Shown here: positions 24,922 through 34,124 of the stretch, piece after piece | How the letters are laid out: every line of letters begins with the position of its first letter | Numbering within the stretch: the stretch's first letter is position 1 | From: JBCBEX01 sp038528235 | GTDB taxonomy: Bacteria > Bacteroidota > Rhodothermia > Rhodothermales > Rubricoccaceae | Direction: 5' to 3' | DNA: 34,124 nt | Assembly: GCA_038528235.1 (NCBI GenBank) | Contig: JBCBEX010000046.1 | Coordinates: 1 to 34,124, forward strand | The notes under the pieces: generated by a model | What the model saw: only the letters and a program-made list of their open reading frames with translations | The model's database searches: none | Told to the model about the DNA's origin: nothing | Translations under genes and position numbers: made by a program

Positions 24922-25902
24922 CTACGGCAGATGCAAGTCCGCTTCGAGGAGGGCTTTCGCATCGGCGCGGACGGCCGCCGCGTCCCCCGGCGAGTCGGTC
25001 GTGGGGCTCGGGCGGTGCGTGAGCACGGGGCACGGCGCGCGGCGGAGCGTCCGCTCGGCCGTGCTGCCCAGGAGCACGTGCTCCAGCCCAGTCAACCCGC
25101 GCGTCGCCATGACGATGAGGCGCGCGCCGATCTCTTTGGCGATGGCCGCGATCTCGACATCGGCGCGGCCCACGGCCGTCTCGATTCGAATGCCGTCGAC
25201 CTCAGCGTGACCCGCGGCAGCATCGACGCCGTAGACGGCCTGCGCGTAGAAGCGCGGCATCCGCTTGCGGGCCCGCTCGTCGAGCAGGTGCGTGAGCGTG
25301 GTTCCCTCGGCGAGGTCGGGGAGATAGAACGCCGGGTACGGCCCCGCGTCGATGACGTGGAGCAGCACCAGCGGCGCGTTCAGGCGCGTGGCCCAAGCGC
25401 GGGCGAGGCGCAGCCCCTCCTCCGACGCCATCGAGAAGTCGACGGGCGCGAGCACGGGGCGGTTGGCCGGGGTAGCCACCTCGGCCATCGGGTCGGGGAT
25501 GGTCAGGACGGGGCACGGTGCCGTGCGCACGACCTCTTCGGCGACGCTGCCGAGTAGCAGTCGCTTCACGCCGCGCCGCCCGTGCGTGCCGACAACCACG
25601 AGGCGCGCGTCTACATCGGTCGCATAGCTGCTCAGCGCTAGGCCGGGCGAGAGGTCGCGGGCGAGCGCGTAGGTGATTCGCACGCCGGGCAGGCGGCCGT
25701 CGAAGGTGCGCCGAACGAAGGCGCGGAGGTCGGTCAGCAACGAGTCGGCACGGCGGGAACGGACCGTTGCCTGCGTTTCGTCGGCATGGACGACGTGAAG
25801 CGGCGCGGCGGCGGTCAGGGCGAGCCCGGCGGCCGAGCGGAGCGCACGAGCGGAGGCGTCGGAGAAGTCGATGCCGACAACATGGGGAGCGGAAGGACGC
25901 AT
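24922..25902 (-). CDS. Tandem-domain universal stress protein
   Basis: A 326-residue protein with two USP domains (about 1-165 and 170-326). The first contains VVGIDFSDASARALRSAAGLAL and GTHGRRGVKRLLLGS, the full G-x2-G-x9-GS motif. The second contains VLAPVDFSMASEEGLRLARAWA and MATRGLTGLEHVLLGS. It is the paralogue of the neighbour at 23946 and probably shares its promoter, being upstream. The ATG at 25902 is chosen because the extension to 26052 is Arg/Gly-rich and out of family. The specific stress signal is unknown. Confidence 0.93.
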   Translation of the reverse strand: MRPSAPHVVGIDFSDASARALRSAAGLALTAAAPLHVVHADETQATVRSRRADSLLTDLRAFVRRTFDGRLPGVRITYALARDLSPGLALSSYATDVDARLVVVGTHGRRGVKRLLLGSVAEEVVRTAPCPVLTIPDPMAEVATPANRPVLAPVDFSMASEEGLRLARAWATRLNAPLVLLHVIDAGPYPAFYLPDLAEGTTLTHLLDERARKRMPRFYAQAVYGVDAAAGHAEVDGIRIETAVGRADVEIAAIAKEIGARLIVMATRGLTGLEHVLLGSTAERTLRRAPCPVLTHRPSPTTDSPGDAAAVRADAKALLEADLHLP

Positions 25903-26176
25903 GGTAGGGACCGGAAGCGGGAACAGAGCCGATTGCTTCCAGAGTAGCCAGCGCCGCCTCTGCCCGGAAGCGGTTCCGACCCGATGGCCGTGCCAGGGCG
26001 CGTCCCCTCGCGGTGTGGGGGCGGCCCTCGCAACGGGGTCGTGGGAACGCAAGCCACCCTGCTGAGCCGCGCCAAATAGATTGGCCCGCTGGCTCTCCGT
26101 TCTCTACTCCATCGTCGCCTGACCTACGCTAGCACGTTCACACATGCATACCTGCGCACGTCCATACCCACTAAAG
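25903..26176. other. Upstream region of the USP pair
   Basis: Part of a 334-bp non-coding interval upstream of the minus-strand USP genes. A minus-strand TCTATTTGG near 26072-26080 resembles the Bacteroidota -7 element (TAnnTTTG) with one mismatch, but no -33 TTG/TTTG partner was found at the right distance. No other gene or hairpin was seen here. Confidence 0.35.
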
Positions 26177-26212
26177 ACGCCCCCGCCACTCCGGAACGAG
26201 CAGCGGGGGCGT
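26177..26212 (-). terminator. Putative terminator downstream of the YceI gene
   Basis: A perfect 10-bp GC-rich stem (acgcccccgc at 26177-26186 with gcgggggcgt at 26203-26212) has a 16-base loop and lies 24 bp beyond the YceI stop on its strand. The downstream tract is only CTTTAG, so termination may be weak or the hairpin may protect the 3-prime end. Confidence 0.5.
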
Positions 26213-26236
26213 GAAGCGTTGGAATTGCTGGGTGGC

Positions 26237-26878
26237 TTACTCGGCCAGGATCGCCTCGATGTTGAGTTCGATCTCGACGTCGTCGCTCACGACGAGTTCG
26301 CCACCGGAGAGCGCGCCGCCCCACTTCACGTTGAAGTCTTGGCGGTTGATCTCCGTCTCGGCCTCGAAGCCGATGCGGGTGTCCTCGTTCATGCCGATCA
26401 CCGGCCCGAGCATCTCGACCTCCATCGTGACTTCCTTCGTCACGTCGCGGATCGTGAGGTCGCCGATCAAGAGGAACTCGTCGTCGTCCGGATCGGCGTC
26501 CTCGACGCGGGTGCTCGTGAAGGTGATCGTCGGGAATTCCTCGGCGTTGAAGAAGTCGTCCGAGCGGAGGTGTCCGTCGCGACGCTCGTTGTCGGTGTCG
26601 ACCGAGGCGACCTGGATCGTGGATGACACGGAAAGGCTCGTGGGCGTGCCGTCGGCAAAGGCGATTTCGGTGGCGAAGTCCCTGAACTCACCGCGCACCT
26701 TGGAGACGCCGAAGTGGCGCACCTCGAAGGCGACTTCGGAGTGGACCGCGTCGAGCGTGTAGGACCCAGCGGGAACGTCGAGGAGTGAGGCGGGGGCTTC
26801 GGCGGGACGGAGCGTCGAGAAGGCGACGACGACGAGGGCGGCCGCGGCGACGGCGGCGAAGTAGCGGAAGAGGGTCAT
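26237..26878 (-). CDS. YceI-family periplasmic protein
   Basis: A 213-residue protein with an N-terminal signal (residues ~1-25, FAAVAAAALVVVAFSTLRP) and a YceI lipocalin-like barrel. Family features are GSYTLDAVHSEVAFEVRHFGVSKVRGEF, the strand block TSLSVSSTIQVASVDTDNERRDGHLRSDDFFNAEEFPTITFTST, GDLTIRDVTKEVTMEVE, and the ending RQDFNVKW with VSDDVEIELNIEAIL. YceI proteins bind isoprenoid-type or other amphiphilic ligands in the periplasm. The ATG at 26878 is 24 residues before the core. It lies 132 bp downstream of the Lnb-like gene on the same strand. Confidence 0.95.
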   Translation of the reverse strand: MTLFRYFAAVAAAALVVVAFSTLRPAEAPASLLDVPAGSYTLDAVHSEVAFEVRHFGVSKVRGEFRDFATEIAFADGTPTSLSVSSTIQVASVDTDNERRDGHLRSDDFFNAEEFPTITFTSTRVEDADPDDDEFLLIGDLTIRDVTKEVTMEVEMLGPVIGMNEDTRIGFEAETEINRQDFNVKWGGALSGGELVVSDDVEIELNIEAILAE

Positions 26879-27010
26879 GGCAGCAAGGGAAAGGAGAAAC
26901 GGACTCCCACAGCGGAGACGTGAAACGGAAGGCGGGAGGGGATGCCGACAGAGGGATTGACGAGCCGCTCTCTTACTTGTTCCAACAAACTTTTTTCGTA
27001 TCGCCTTTTT

Positions 27011-28300
27011 CTACGCGACCTGTGCGGTGTGTGCGCTCTCCTCTTTCGGCTCCAGCGCGCGTCGGGCAGCCCGCAGCGCGAGCAGCGCCGCCACCGGCCA
27101 GAGCGGTGCCGGGAACGTCTCGGGCCAGAACCCCCACGTCAGCGCCATGCCGCTGGCCGCAATGGCCGCTGCCCAGAGGTAGACCCGCCCCCACCCCGGC
27201 AGTGCGGCGCGGAGCAGGACCGGCGCCATCAATAGATGCAACGGCCAGAGCCACAGCAGCGAGAGGTTGGGCCCTGTGACGCGGTGCTCCGTCCCAAACC
27301 AGAGAAACGCGAGGATCACCCCGGCCAGTCCGGCGACCGCAAACAGTAGCGCATCGCCGCGACGCCCCCAGCGTCCGACGACCCGCTTGCGCCGCCAGCC
27401 GAGCACGGTCAGCGTGCCGCCGACTGCGAGAAGCACCCACGTCAGCACGAGCGGCCAGTTCGAGGGCGCGGGCGTACGTCCGGCGTCGCTCGTCCAGAAG
27501 AGCGTGTCGGTGCGCGCCACCAGCGGCTCTCCGCCGAGCGTCGCGCGGTCGAAGGCGTCGAGGAGTTCGAGCGGGAGGAACGTCCGCTGGTAGTCGGTCG
27601 CGACGGCGTCGGTGGGCAGGCCGAGGCCGAGGTTCATGCCGAGGCGCAGCAGCGGCTGCTCGGCGACGTAGGGCCGGATCAGGTCGCGGAAGGTCGCGTC
27701 GTCCTCGAAGGTGCCCAGCCGCAGCGTGTCGGGCGTGGCGGCGTCCACGGCGTCGACGAGGCGCGTGGCGCAGTTGTCAAAGAAGAAGTCGTAGCGGTAC
27801 GTCCGGTTCTCCGGGAGGTAGTTCGTCTCCAAGAGCGCGAACATGGTCCGCACCGCCGTGCTGTCGAGGGCTAGCGTCTGCTCGACCGTCGCGCGGCCTT
27901 GGCTGCGGTAGAACGCGAGCACCCGGTCGAAGTCGGCGACGGAGAGCTGGTAGTCGAGCTGCCCGCGGATGAAGCGGAGGACGAAGAACGGCTGGTCGAA
28001 GTCGAACGTGCCGAAGTTGTAGACGCGGTCGAGGCCCGTCACGGGGTCGGCGATGCGGAAGGCGCTGTGGCCGAAGATGGTGTGGACCTGCTCGCGCGGG
28101 TAGAACGTGAGCAGCGTCACGCGCGCCTCGGCGGACACCTGCGGCACGCCCGGCGGGAGCGTCGGCGCACTCGGCTGGGCGAACGCAGGGAGCGCAAGGA
28201 GGAAGGTGAGGAGGAGCGTGAGGGCTTGCGCCGGGGCGGCTCCCCCCGTCCTGCGTCGCCTCCGCGCTGCGCGCTCCGCTCCTCGGACTGTCCCCCTCAC
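27011..28300 (-). CDS. Lnb-like (DUF4105) lipoprotein N-acyltransferase candidate
   Basis: About 429 residues. The family (DUF4105, renamed Lnb_N) includes the Bacteroides lipoprotein N-acyltransferase Lnb. The periplasmic domain has YPREQVHTIFGHSAFRI (His78), VYNFGTFDFDQPFFVLRFIRGQLDY, NRTYRYDFFFDNCATRLVDAV (Cys177), the His/Cys pair expected for thiol chemistry. The C-terminal half has about five membrane helices. The numerous lipoproteins in this window give it substrates. The start is problematic: no ATG or TTG lies near the signal peptide (LTLLLTFLLALPAFAQ), and the nearest upstream initiator in frame is the GTG at 28300. That GTG lies inside the central palindrome of repeat copy 2, giving an Arg-rich n-region. 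The frame extends upstream to 29818, but that part is antisense to glnS. Confidence 0.82.
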   Translation of the reverse strand: MRGTVRGAERAARRRRRTGGAAPAQALTLLLTFLLALPAFAQPSAPTLPPGVPQVSAEARVTLLTFYPREQVHTIFGHSAFRIADPVTGLDRVYNFGTFDFDQPFFVLRFIRGQLDYQLSVADFDRVLAFYRSQGRATVEQTLALDSTAVRTMFALLETNYLPENRTYRYDFFFDNCATRLVDAVDAATPDTLRLGTFEDDATFRDLIRPYVAEQPLLRLGMNLGLGLPTDAVATDYQRTFLPLELLDAFDRATLGGEPLVARTDTLFWTSDAGRTPAPSNWPLVLTWVLLAVGGTLTVLGWRRKRVVGRWGRRGDALLFAVAGLAGVILAFLWFGTEHRVTGPNLSLLWLWPLHLLMAPVLLRAALPGWGRVYLWAAAIAASGMALTWGFWPETFPAPLWPVAALLALRAARRALEPKEESAHTAQVA

Positions 28301-28355
28301 GCGTGAGGGGGACAGCTTGCGCGCCGTCGCAGGCGTGCAAGCGGGGGGAGCCGTC
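28235..28355. repeat. Structured dispersed repeat, copy 2
   Basis: A ~121-bp element whose ends are inverted: GGCGGCTCCCCCCG at 28235-28248 against CGGGGGGAGCCG at 28342-28353. The centre is a perfect 28-bp palindrome (28288-28315), with half-site CTGTCCCCCTCACG. A right arm pairs GCTTGC (28315-28320) with GCAAGC (28337-28342). A left arm pairs GTCC (28248) with GGAC (28285). It shares 24 of its first 25 bases with copy 1 at 12083, same orientation. It overlaps the 5-prime end of the Lnb-like gene and supplies its GTG. Confidence 0.87.
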
Positions 28356-28425
28356 CCGAGCACAGCCTTGCGTGCATCAGCAGCCGGTAGCAGGCCGTCG
28401 CGCCCGCACGCATTGATCCTGCTCT

Positions 28426-28550
28426 TGTCATTCTGAGCGAGCGTCAGCGAGTCGAAGGATCTATGTTTGTCTGGATGCTCTGACCGCAGCTCAGTCAATG
28501 AGACAGAGATCCTTCGACTTCGGTCCTGCGGACCTCCGCTCAGGATGACA
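28426..28550. repeat. Intergenic inverted repeat of the TGTCATTCTGAGC type
   Basis: A 125-bp element between glnS and the structured repeat copy 2. The left arm begins TGTCATTCTGAGCG and continues to GTCGAAGGATCT (28451-28462). The right arm is AGATCCTTCGAC (28507-28518) and ends in GCTCAGGATGACA (28538-28550), the inverse of the left arm apart from mismatches. This belongs to the common intergenic TGTCATyCTGAGC palindrome type of bacterial genomes. It is non-coding and could fold at the 3-prime side of the glnS transcript. Confidence 0.85.
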
Positions 28551-28602
28551 GGCTGGGTGGTTTTGATCTGGGCGGGGGATGCCGCCCCCAGCACAGCCGC
28601 CC

Positions 28603-30957
<2,355 letters not shown>

Positions 30958-31042
30958 GGAACGCGGTCAGGCGGGACGGGCAGGCTGAGCCGACGTTAAC
31001 GCAGGGCCCGGCGAAAGATTCCGAGTGGTAGTGTGCTAGGTA

Positions 31043-31107
31043 TCTAGTCAAAGCAGTGAGGGACTAGCCTTTGCTTTATTCAGCCATTCGCTTCCTCTTT
31101 GACTAGA
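31043..31107. repeat. 11-bp inverted repeat upstream of the islet genes
   Basis: tctagtcaaag at 31043-31053 and ctttgactaga at 31097-31107 are perfect inverted copies 43 bp apart. They lie ~110 bp upstream of the first islet gene, so an operator or a mobile-element end are possibilities. A weaker 7-bp pair, cgttagg/cctaacg (31136-31142, 31171-31177), lies between this and the ATG at 31219. Confidence 0.75.
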
Positions 31108-31218
31108 CTCATGCTTATCCTCTTACCTGCCAAAACGTTAGGCTACTAGGAGTCCTTCCAAATGTTATGCCCTAACGACATCGACTTGATGATTCTGTAA
31201 GCCTGCCGCACTCGAAAA

Positions 31219-32040
31219 ATGAAACGGCTTGAAGGGCAGATCGTCGCCTCGACCCGACTCGACGCTCATGGGACACGGCTAGCTGAGGGTGAACTACGGG
31301 CAATCTTCGACGACATGCCTGATCCTGTAATCCTCAACAAGCATCATGACTTGTCGCAGGAGCCCGCTGGCCGTCTCCTCAATAAGCGGCTTGAACGCTT
31401 GGAGTCGGGCGACCTGGCGATTGTGATCGACGCTGAGATTCTGGACGAGACTGCTCTCGATTGGGCAAAGGGGTTCAGTCTTTCCTTCCCTTCGAATATC
31501 TACTCGGTCGATGCAAGTAGAAGGGGTAACATAGCCGTTGTCTTCAACCCCAGAATCCTAGACGAGGCCGACTTTATTCCGTTGGTTGGACTGTCAGATG
31601 ACAATTTTCAGATCGACGTTGTAGAGCTTCAGCAGCGGAGTGTCGAGGCTGCGGCTATCGTAATCCTCAAGTTCGTAGGGCTTGCGGCAGTCTCGCACTT
31701 CGTCGGTCAGTTCGCGGAAAGAGCTGCAAAGGCATTGGCTGCTTCATTGAGGGACGCTGCAGCCAAACGTCGGAATGCTATAGGCCAGGAAACTGTCTTC
31801 CAGCTTCAGTTTGAGATGGAAATCGGAGGCAAGGAGGTACCTGTTGTCCTCAGCGTTTTACCTGAAAACCTTACCCAAATGCAAGATGATGCAGTAAGCA
31901 TTGACGCAGCACGCGTATTCGTTGAGACTAAAGTGGGTAACAGCAAGCTCCAGCGGATTGCACTTCGCTTCTCGGGATCACCGCCTACTTTCGAAATAGA
32001 CCATTTCGTCGACATGCGCGGCAACGTAGTTGCACTCTAA
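31219..32040 (+). CDS. Islet protein with a prohead-protease-like N-terminus
   Basis: A 273-residue protein of no named family that I recognise. Residues 5-90 resemble the HK97 prohead-protease pattern: an early strand with IVASTRLDAHGTRLAEGELRAIF, then DPVILNKHHDLSQEPAGR (His42/His43), a strand LAIVIDAEILDE, and KGFSLSF (Ser87/Ser89), the position of the viral Ser-containing motif. This is only a motif-order similarity. A hydrophobic helix at 143-165 (EAAAIVILKFVGLAAVSHFVGQF) may be a membrane segment, followed by a charged helix and a beta-rich C-terminus. The ATG at 31219 has no SD sequence. It precedes the HEPN gene by 133 bp on the same strand, and codon use is AT-richer than the flanks. 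A protease role is speculative. Confidence 0.55.
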   Translation: MKRLEGQIVASTRLDAHGTRLAEGELRAIFDDMPDPVILNKHHDLSQEPAGRLLNKRLERLESGDLAIVIDAEILDETALDWAKGFSLSFPSNIYSVDASRRGNIAVVFNPRILDEADFIPLVGLSDDNFQIDVVELQQRSVEAAAIVILKFVGLAAVSHFVGQFAERAAKALAASLRDAAAKRRNAIGQETVFQLQFEMEIGGKEVPVVLSVLPENLTQMQDDAVSIDAARVFVETKVGNSKLQRIALRFSGSPPTFEIDHFVDMRGNVVAL

Positions 32041-32173
32041 GCGATTCACTACAGAACCTACCGTTGCAGACCGAACTGTACGCACAGGTGTTCTGGTCTC
32101 GTTAGCATCATTTATACCTAGCGAGTTGCGAGTAAGCAATAAACTGCTCTGATCACTTCGCACTTGGTCTTTG

Positions 32174-32935
32174 ATGCCCATCCTGAAAACAGCAAGAAAT
32201 CACTTCAATGAGGATCTGACGCGAGCAAGCAACATGCTTGATCACGCGCGTCCACTACAAAGCGGACTCTTGCGTGACGACATCCTACGGGCAACCTGGA
32301 TGTTCTCCGTAGGAGCCTGTGACGCTTATTTCTCAGATGCTTACGCGGACCTCATCGCTCGAACGCTGCGAGCTAAAGAGAAGCAGAGTTCGATCTCGAT
32401 ACCGGATCGCCTCAACAACCTACGGGTACCAGTGGTGGCCGTCATTCGTAAGTCTACAGGAGGATGGAGGTGGCGTATGGCGGCAAGAGAGTTAATTGAA
32501 GACGAAAATGTTTTGTCCTTAGAGAAAATCCGAAGTCTCTTCAACCAGTTCTGCAACAACAACAATAAACTGGTCAACAATAACACAATAGGAGACTGGA
32601 TCGTACACAAGGATGCTAAAGTTCGCATGTTCGGAATCAGTGGGTCGGACTATAAAAAATTAGCCGGAAAACGAAAAGAATCTGAAAAAAAGAAGGCACT
32701 GATAAAATTCGAAAGTCGATTCAAGGAGACCTTTCAACGTAGGCACGACTGTATTCACAACTGCGATCGACCAAAGGTTCGTCCTCAGACAATTACTGAC
32801 AAAGCGGTCAAAAAGCGGATCGCGGATATCAGATTCCTAGTCGACAGGTGCGAAGATGCACTTGTTGACCAATTCCCCAAATACCTAAACGATCTTGGAT
32901 TCTCAAATACCACGATATCGCAAGTCACGAAATAA
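32174..32935 (+). CDS. HEPN-domain (RiboL-PSP-like) ribonuclease candidate
   Basis: A 253-residue helical protein of the HEPN superfamily, resembling the RiboL-PSP-type. The early helix LRDDILRATWMFSVGACDAYFSDAYADLIARTL is typical of that family. The catalytic Rx4-6H motif appears as RHDCIH (Arg190 to His195) followed by NCDRP, and the rest is helical. HEPN proteins of this type cleave RNA in defence and toxin-antitoxin systems. The middle is Asn/Lys-rich (NQFCNNNNKLVNNN), unlike the flanks. The ATG at 32174 is preferred over TTG 32171. No adjacent MNT or other antitoxin was found; the only partner is the upstream gene. The catalytic residues are present, so it is probably active; its function as a defence factor is an inference. 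Confidence 0.75.
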   Translation: MPILKTARNHFNEDLTRASNMLDHARPLQSGLLRDDILRATWMFSVGACDAYFSDAYADLIARTLRAKEKQSSISIPDRLNNLRVPVVAVIRKSTGGWRWRMAARELIEDENVLSLEKIRSLFNQFCNNNNKLVNNNTIGDWIVHKDAKVRMFGISGSDYKKLAGKRKESEKKKALIKFESRFKETFQRRHDCIHNCDRPKVRPQTITDKAVKKRIADIRFLVDRCEDALVDQFPKYLNDLGFSNTTISQVTK

Positions 32936-32998
32936 AGATCAATCCTTTTAATATTTCATATGCTTATAATTAATAATACCATTGCAAATTAGTCCTCG

Positions 32999-33097
32999 TC
33001 AGACCAGAAGCGCATAGCTCCGCACCGGGAGTAAGATGCCCTCCCGCACCTTGTCGACGGCATCGAGGCGCAGGTTGTGCGCCAGGGCCCTGCGTCA
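32999..33097 (-). pseudogene. Possible C-terminal gene remnant at the islet edge
   Basis: A 31-codon minus-strand frame without a start codon, bounded by TGA, reads RRALAHNLRLDAVD then KVREGILLPVRSYALLV and stops exactly where the AT-rich DNA begins (32999-33001). Amphipathic, coding-like sequence with high-GC codon use suggests the tail of a gene cut by the islet boundary. No parent gene was recognised, and a chance frame cannot be excluded. Confidence 0.25.
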
Positions 33098-33123
33098 TGC
33101 AGCGATGAACACAAGCGTCTCCG

Positions 33124-34023
33124 ATGACAACGCTCCCAATGATGCGGTCTTGCCTATCCAACCTCTGCCTCTTTCGCCCTGTGCCCCGCTACCTCCTTGC
33201 GCTGCTTGCCCTCGCGTTTCCGCTCGGCGTCTGGTCTCAACCCACCTCCACCGACAGCGTCAATGAGGTCGCAGAGCTTGCCATCGGCGACACGTTTCTG
33301 CTCCAGTCTGAGGTGCTGGGCGAGACACGGCGGGTGAACGTGTACGCCCCGGCGGGCTACCACTCCTCGGACACGCTCCGCCTGCCGGTGCTCTACATGC
33401 CCGACGGCGGGATCGGGGAAGACTTCCTCCACATCGCGGGGCTTGTCCAGATCTCGTCGCTCAACGGGACGATGCGCCCCCACCTCCTGGTCGGCATCGA
33501 GAACACGGAGCGCCGCCGCGACCTCACGGGCCCCACCACGGTCGCGTCCGATCGAGACATCGCCCCGCGGGTGGGCGGCTCGGCGGCCTTCCGCGCGTTT
33601 CTCCGCGACGAGTTGATGCCCGTCATCGAGGCGTCCTATCGGACAACCGGAGAGACGGCCCTCGTGGGCGAGTCGCTGGCGGGGCTGTTCGTCGTCGAGA
33701 CCCTCCTCCGCACCCCGGACCTGTTCGACACCTACATCGCCATCGACCCAAGCCTGTGGTGGGACGATGAGCGCCTCGCGAACGAGGCCGTGGAGGTGTT
33801 GACGGACGCCGTGGATCTCGACGCCACGCTGTACCTCGCCGCGAGCGGGCAGCCGGAACTCGCGGCGATCACGGAGCGCGTGGCCTCGGCGTTGCAGGCG
33901 GCGGCTCCGGGCGGGCTGACGCTGCACTACCGCGCCTGGCCCGAGGAGTACCACTGGACGGTCTACCATCCGGCCGCGCTCGCGGCGTTCCGCACCGTCT
34001 TCGCCCCGCCCTCCGACGACTGA
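33124..34023 (+). CDS. Secreted alpha/beta-hydrolase, IroE/EstD-type esterase
   Basis: A 299-residue predicted serine hydrolase. The signal peptide ends near GVWSQ; the body is an alpha/beta-hydrolase of the putative-esterase family (RVNVYAPAGYHSSDTLRLPVLYMPDGG is its N-terminal hallmark). The nucleophile elbow is VGESLAG with Ser184. The late EEYHWTVYHPA supplies the probable catalytic His277, and IDPSLWWDDE matches the family. The start is ambiguous: ATG 33124, ATG 33139/33142, or GTG 33181, the last giving the shortest signal (MPRYLLALLALAFPLGVWSQ). Substrates of relatives include siderophore esters and acyl esters. The 101 bp after its stop (34024-34124) contain nothing recognised. Confidence 0.85.
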   Translation: MTTLPMMRSCLSNLCLFRPVPRYLLALLALAFPLGVWSQPTSTDSVNEVAELAIGDTFLLQSEVLGETRRVNVYAPAGYHSSDTLRLPVLYMPDGGIGEDFLHIAGLVQISSLNGTMRPHLLVGIENTERRRDLTGPTTVASDRDIAPRVGGSAAFRAFLRDELMPVIEASYRTTGETALVGESLAGLFVVETLLRTPDLFDTYIAIDPSLWWDDERLANEAVEVLTDAVDLDATLYLAASGQPELAAITERVASALQAAAPGGLTLHYRAWPEEYHWTVYHPAALAAFRTVFAPPSDD

Positions 34024-34124
34024 AGGTCTCCAGAACAGCGTGGTGCTTGGGGCCGCAGGTTCGCCGCAGATCGCATGGCCGCGGCACTTGAACTATGCCG
34101 CACGTACCGGCTGGCCATGTAGTG

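Larger units (their letters stand above)
31014..32998. other. AT-richer two-gene islet
   Basis: The base composition drops sharply between glnS and the esterase: the interval is about half AT with poly-A/T-rich stretches (for example 32940-32990), against the GC-rich flanks. It holds two plus-strand genes with unrelated codon use, no housekeeping functions and a HEPN ribonuclease candidate. This composition suggests horizontal acquisition. No integrase, transposase or tRNA is visible. An 11-bp sequence, acgcagggccc, at 30999-31009 recurs inverted at 33085-33095, flanking the islet. Confidence 0.7.

Noticed and set aside
26970..27000. ttgtt/aacaa stem followed by a T-run near the YceI/Lnb gap
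   Set aside because: The 5-bp AT-rich stem is too weak for a terminator, and its T-run is on the strand opposite to both genes.
28555..28600. Hairpin-like ggggg/ccccc sequence just beyond the glnS stop
   Set aside because: The stem is only about 5 bp and there is no T-run on the glnS strand, so I do not call a terminator.

Overview
The window is GC-rich (mostly high-60s percent by eye), densely coded and chromosomal. It most likely comes from a marine member of the Rhodothermota/Bacteroidota side of the tree (Rhodothermia or Rubricoccaceae-like). That placement is an inference from several features: a bacillithiol-type BshB1 deacetylase, an Lnb/DUF4105 lipoprotein acyltransferase-like protein, a KamA-family aminomutase, a GlnRS-YqeY fusion, many lipoproteins with a Cys lipobox, and start codons preceded by pyrimidine-rich tracts rather than Shine-Dalgarno sequences. 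No rRNA, tRNA, CRISPR array or insertion sequence was seen.

Layout. 107-4590 (minus): a membrane protein with GAF-like and degenerate GGDEF-like regions, then phosphopentomutase DeoB, then a sensor histidine kinase. 4919-6022 (plus): a secreted beta-sandwich protein, a clear terminator, and a RidA-type deaminase. 6024-9265 (minus): a PIN toxin, a ribbon-helix-helix antitoxin fused to a DUF2853 domain, a KamA radical-SAM aminomutase with an altered substrate-site residue, a small Rho_N protein and a small membrane protein. 9392-16322 (plus): LeuRS, a YcgL-type nucleotidyltransferase, a LOG-family hydrolase, a DUF4442 hotdog protein, a spondin-domain lipoprotein and BshB1. 16348-18423 (minus): three membrane or envelope proteins. 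18690-23845 (plus): a seven-haem TPR lipoprotein, a one-CXXCH lipoprotein, FolB, FolK and a deoxynucleoside kinase. 23946-30957 (minus): two double-domain universal stress proteins, a YceI protein, an Lnb-like protein and GlnRS-YqeY. 31014-32998: a visibly AT-richer islet with two plus-strand genes, one with a prohead-protease-like N-terminus and TM segment and one a HEPN ribonuclease candidate. 33124-34023 (plus): a secreted esterase.

The housekeeping genes (leuS, glnS, folB/folK, deoB, dNK) form a conventional backbone. The unusual material is the HEPN islet, the PIN/RHH-DUF2853 locus with its overlapping kamA, and three families of intergenic inverted-repeat elements. One repeat family occurs twice (12083-12222 and 28235-28355), shares outer inverted ends and a 26-28 nt central palindrome, and in its second copy supplies the only credible start codon of the Lnb-like gene. 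Functions are assigned by reading the sequence only; no searches were run.
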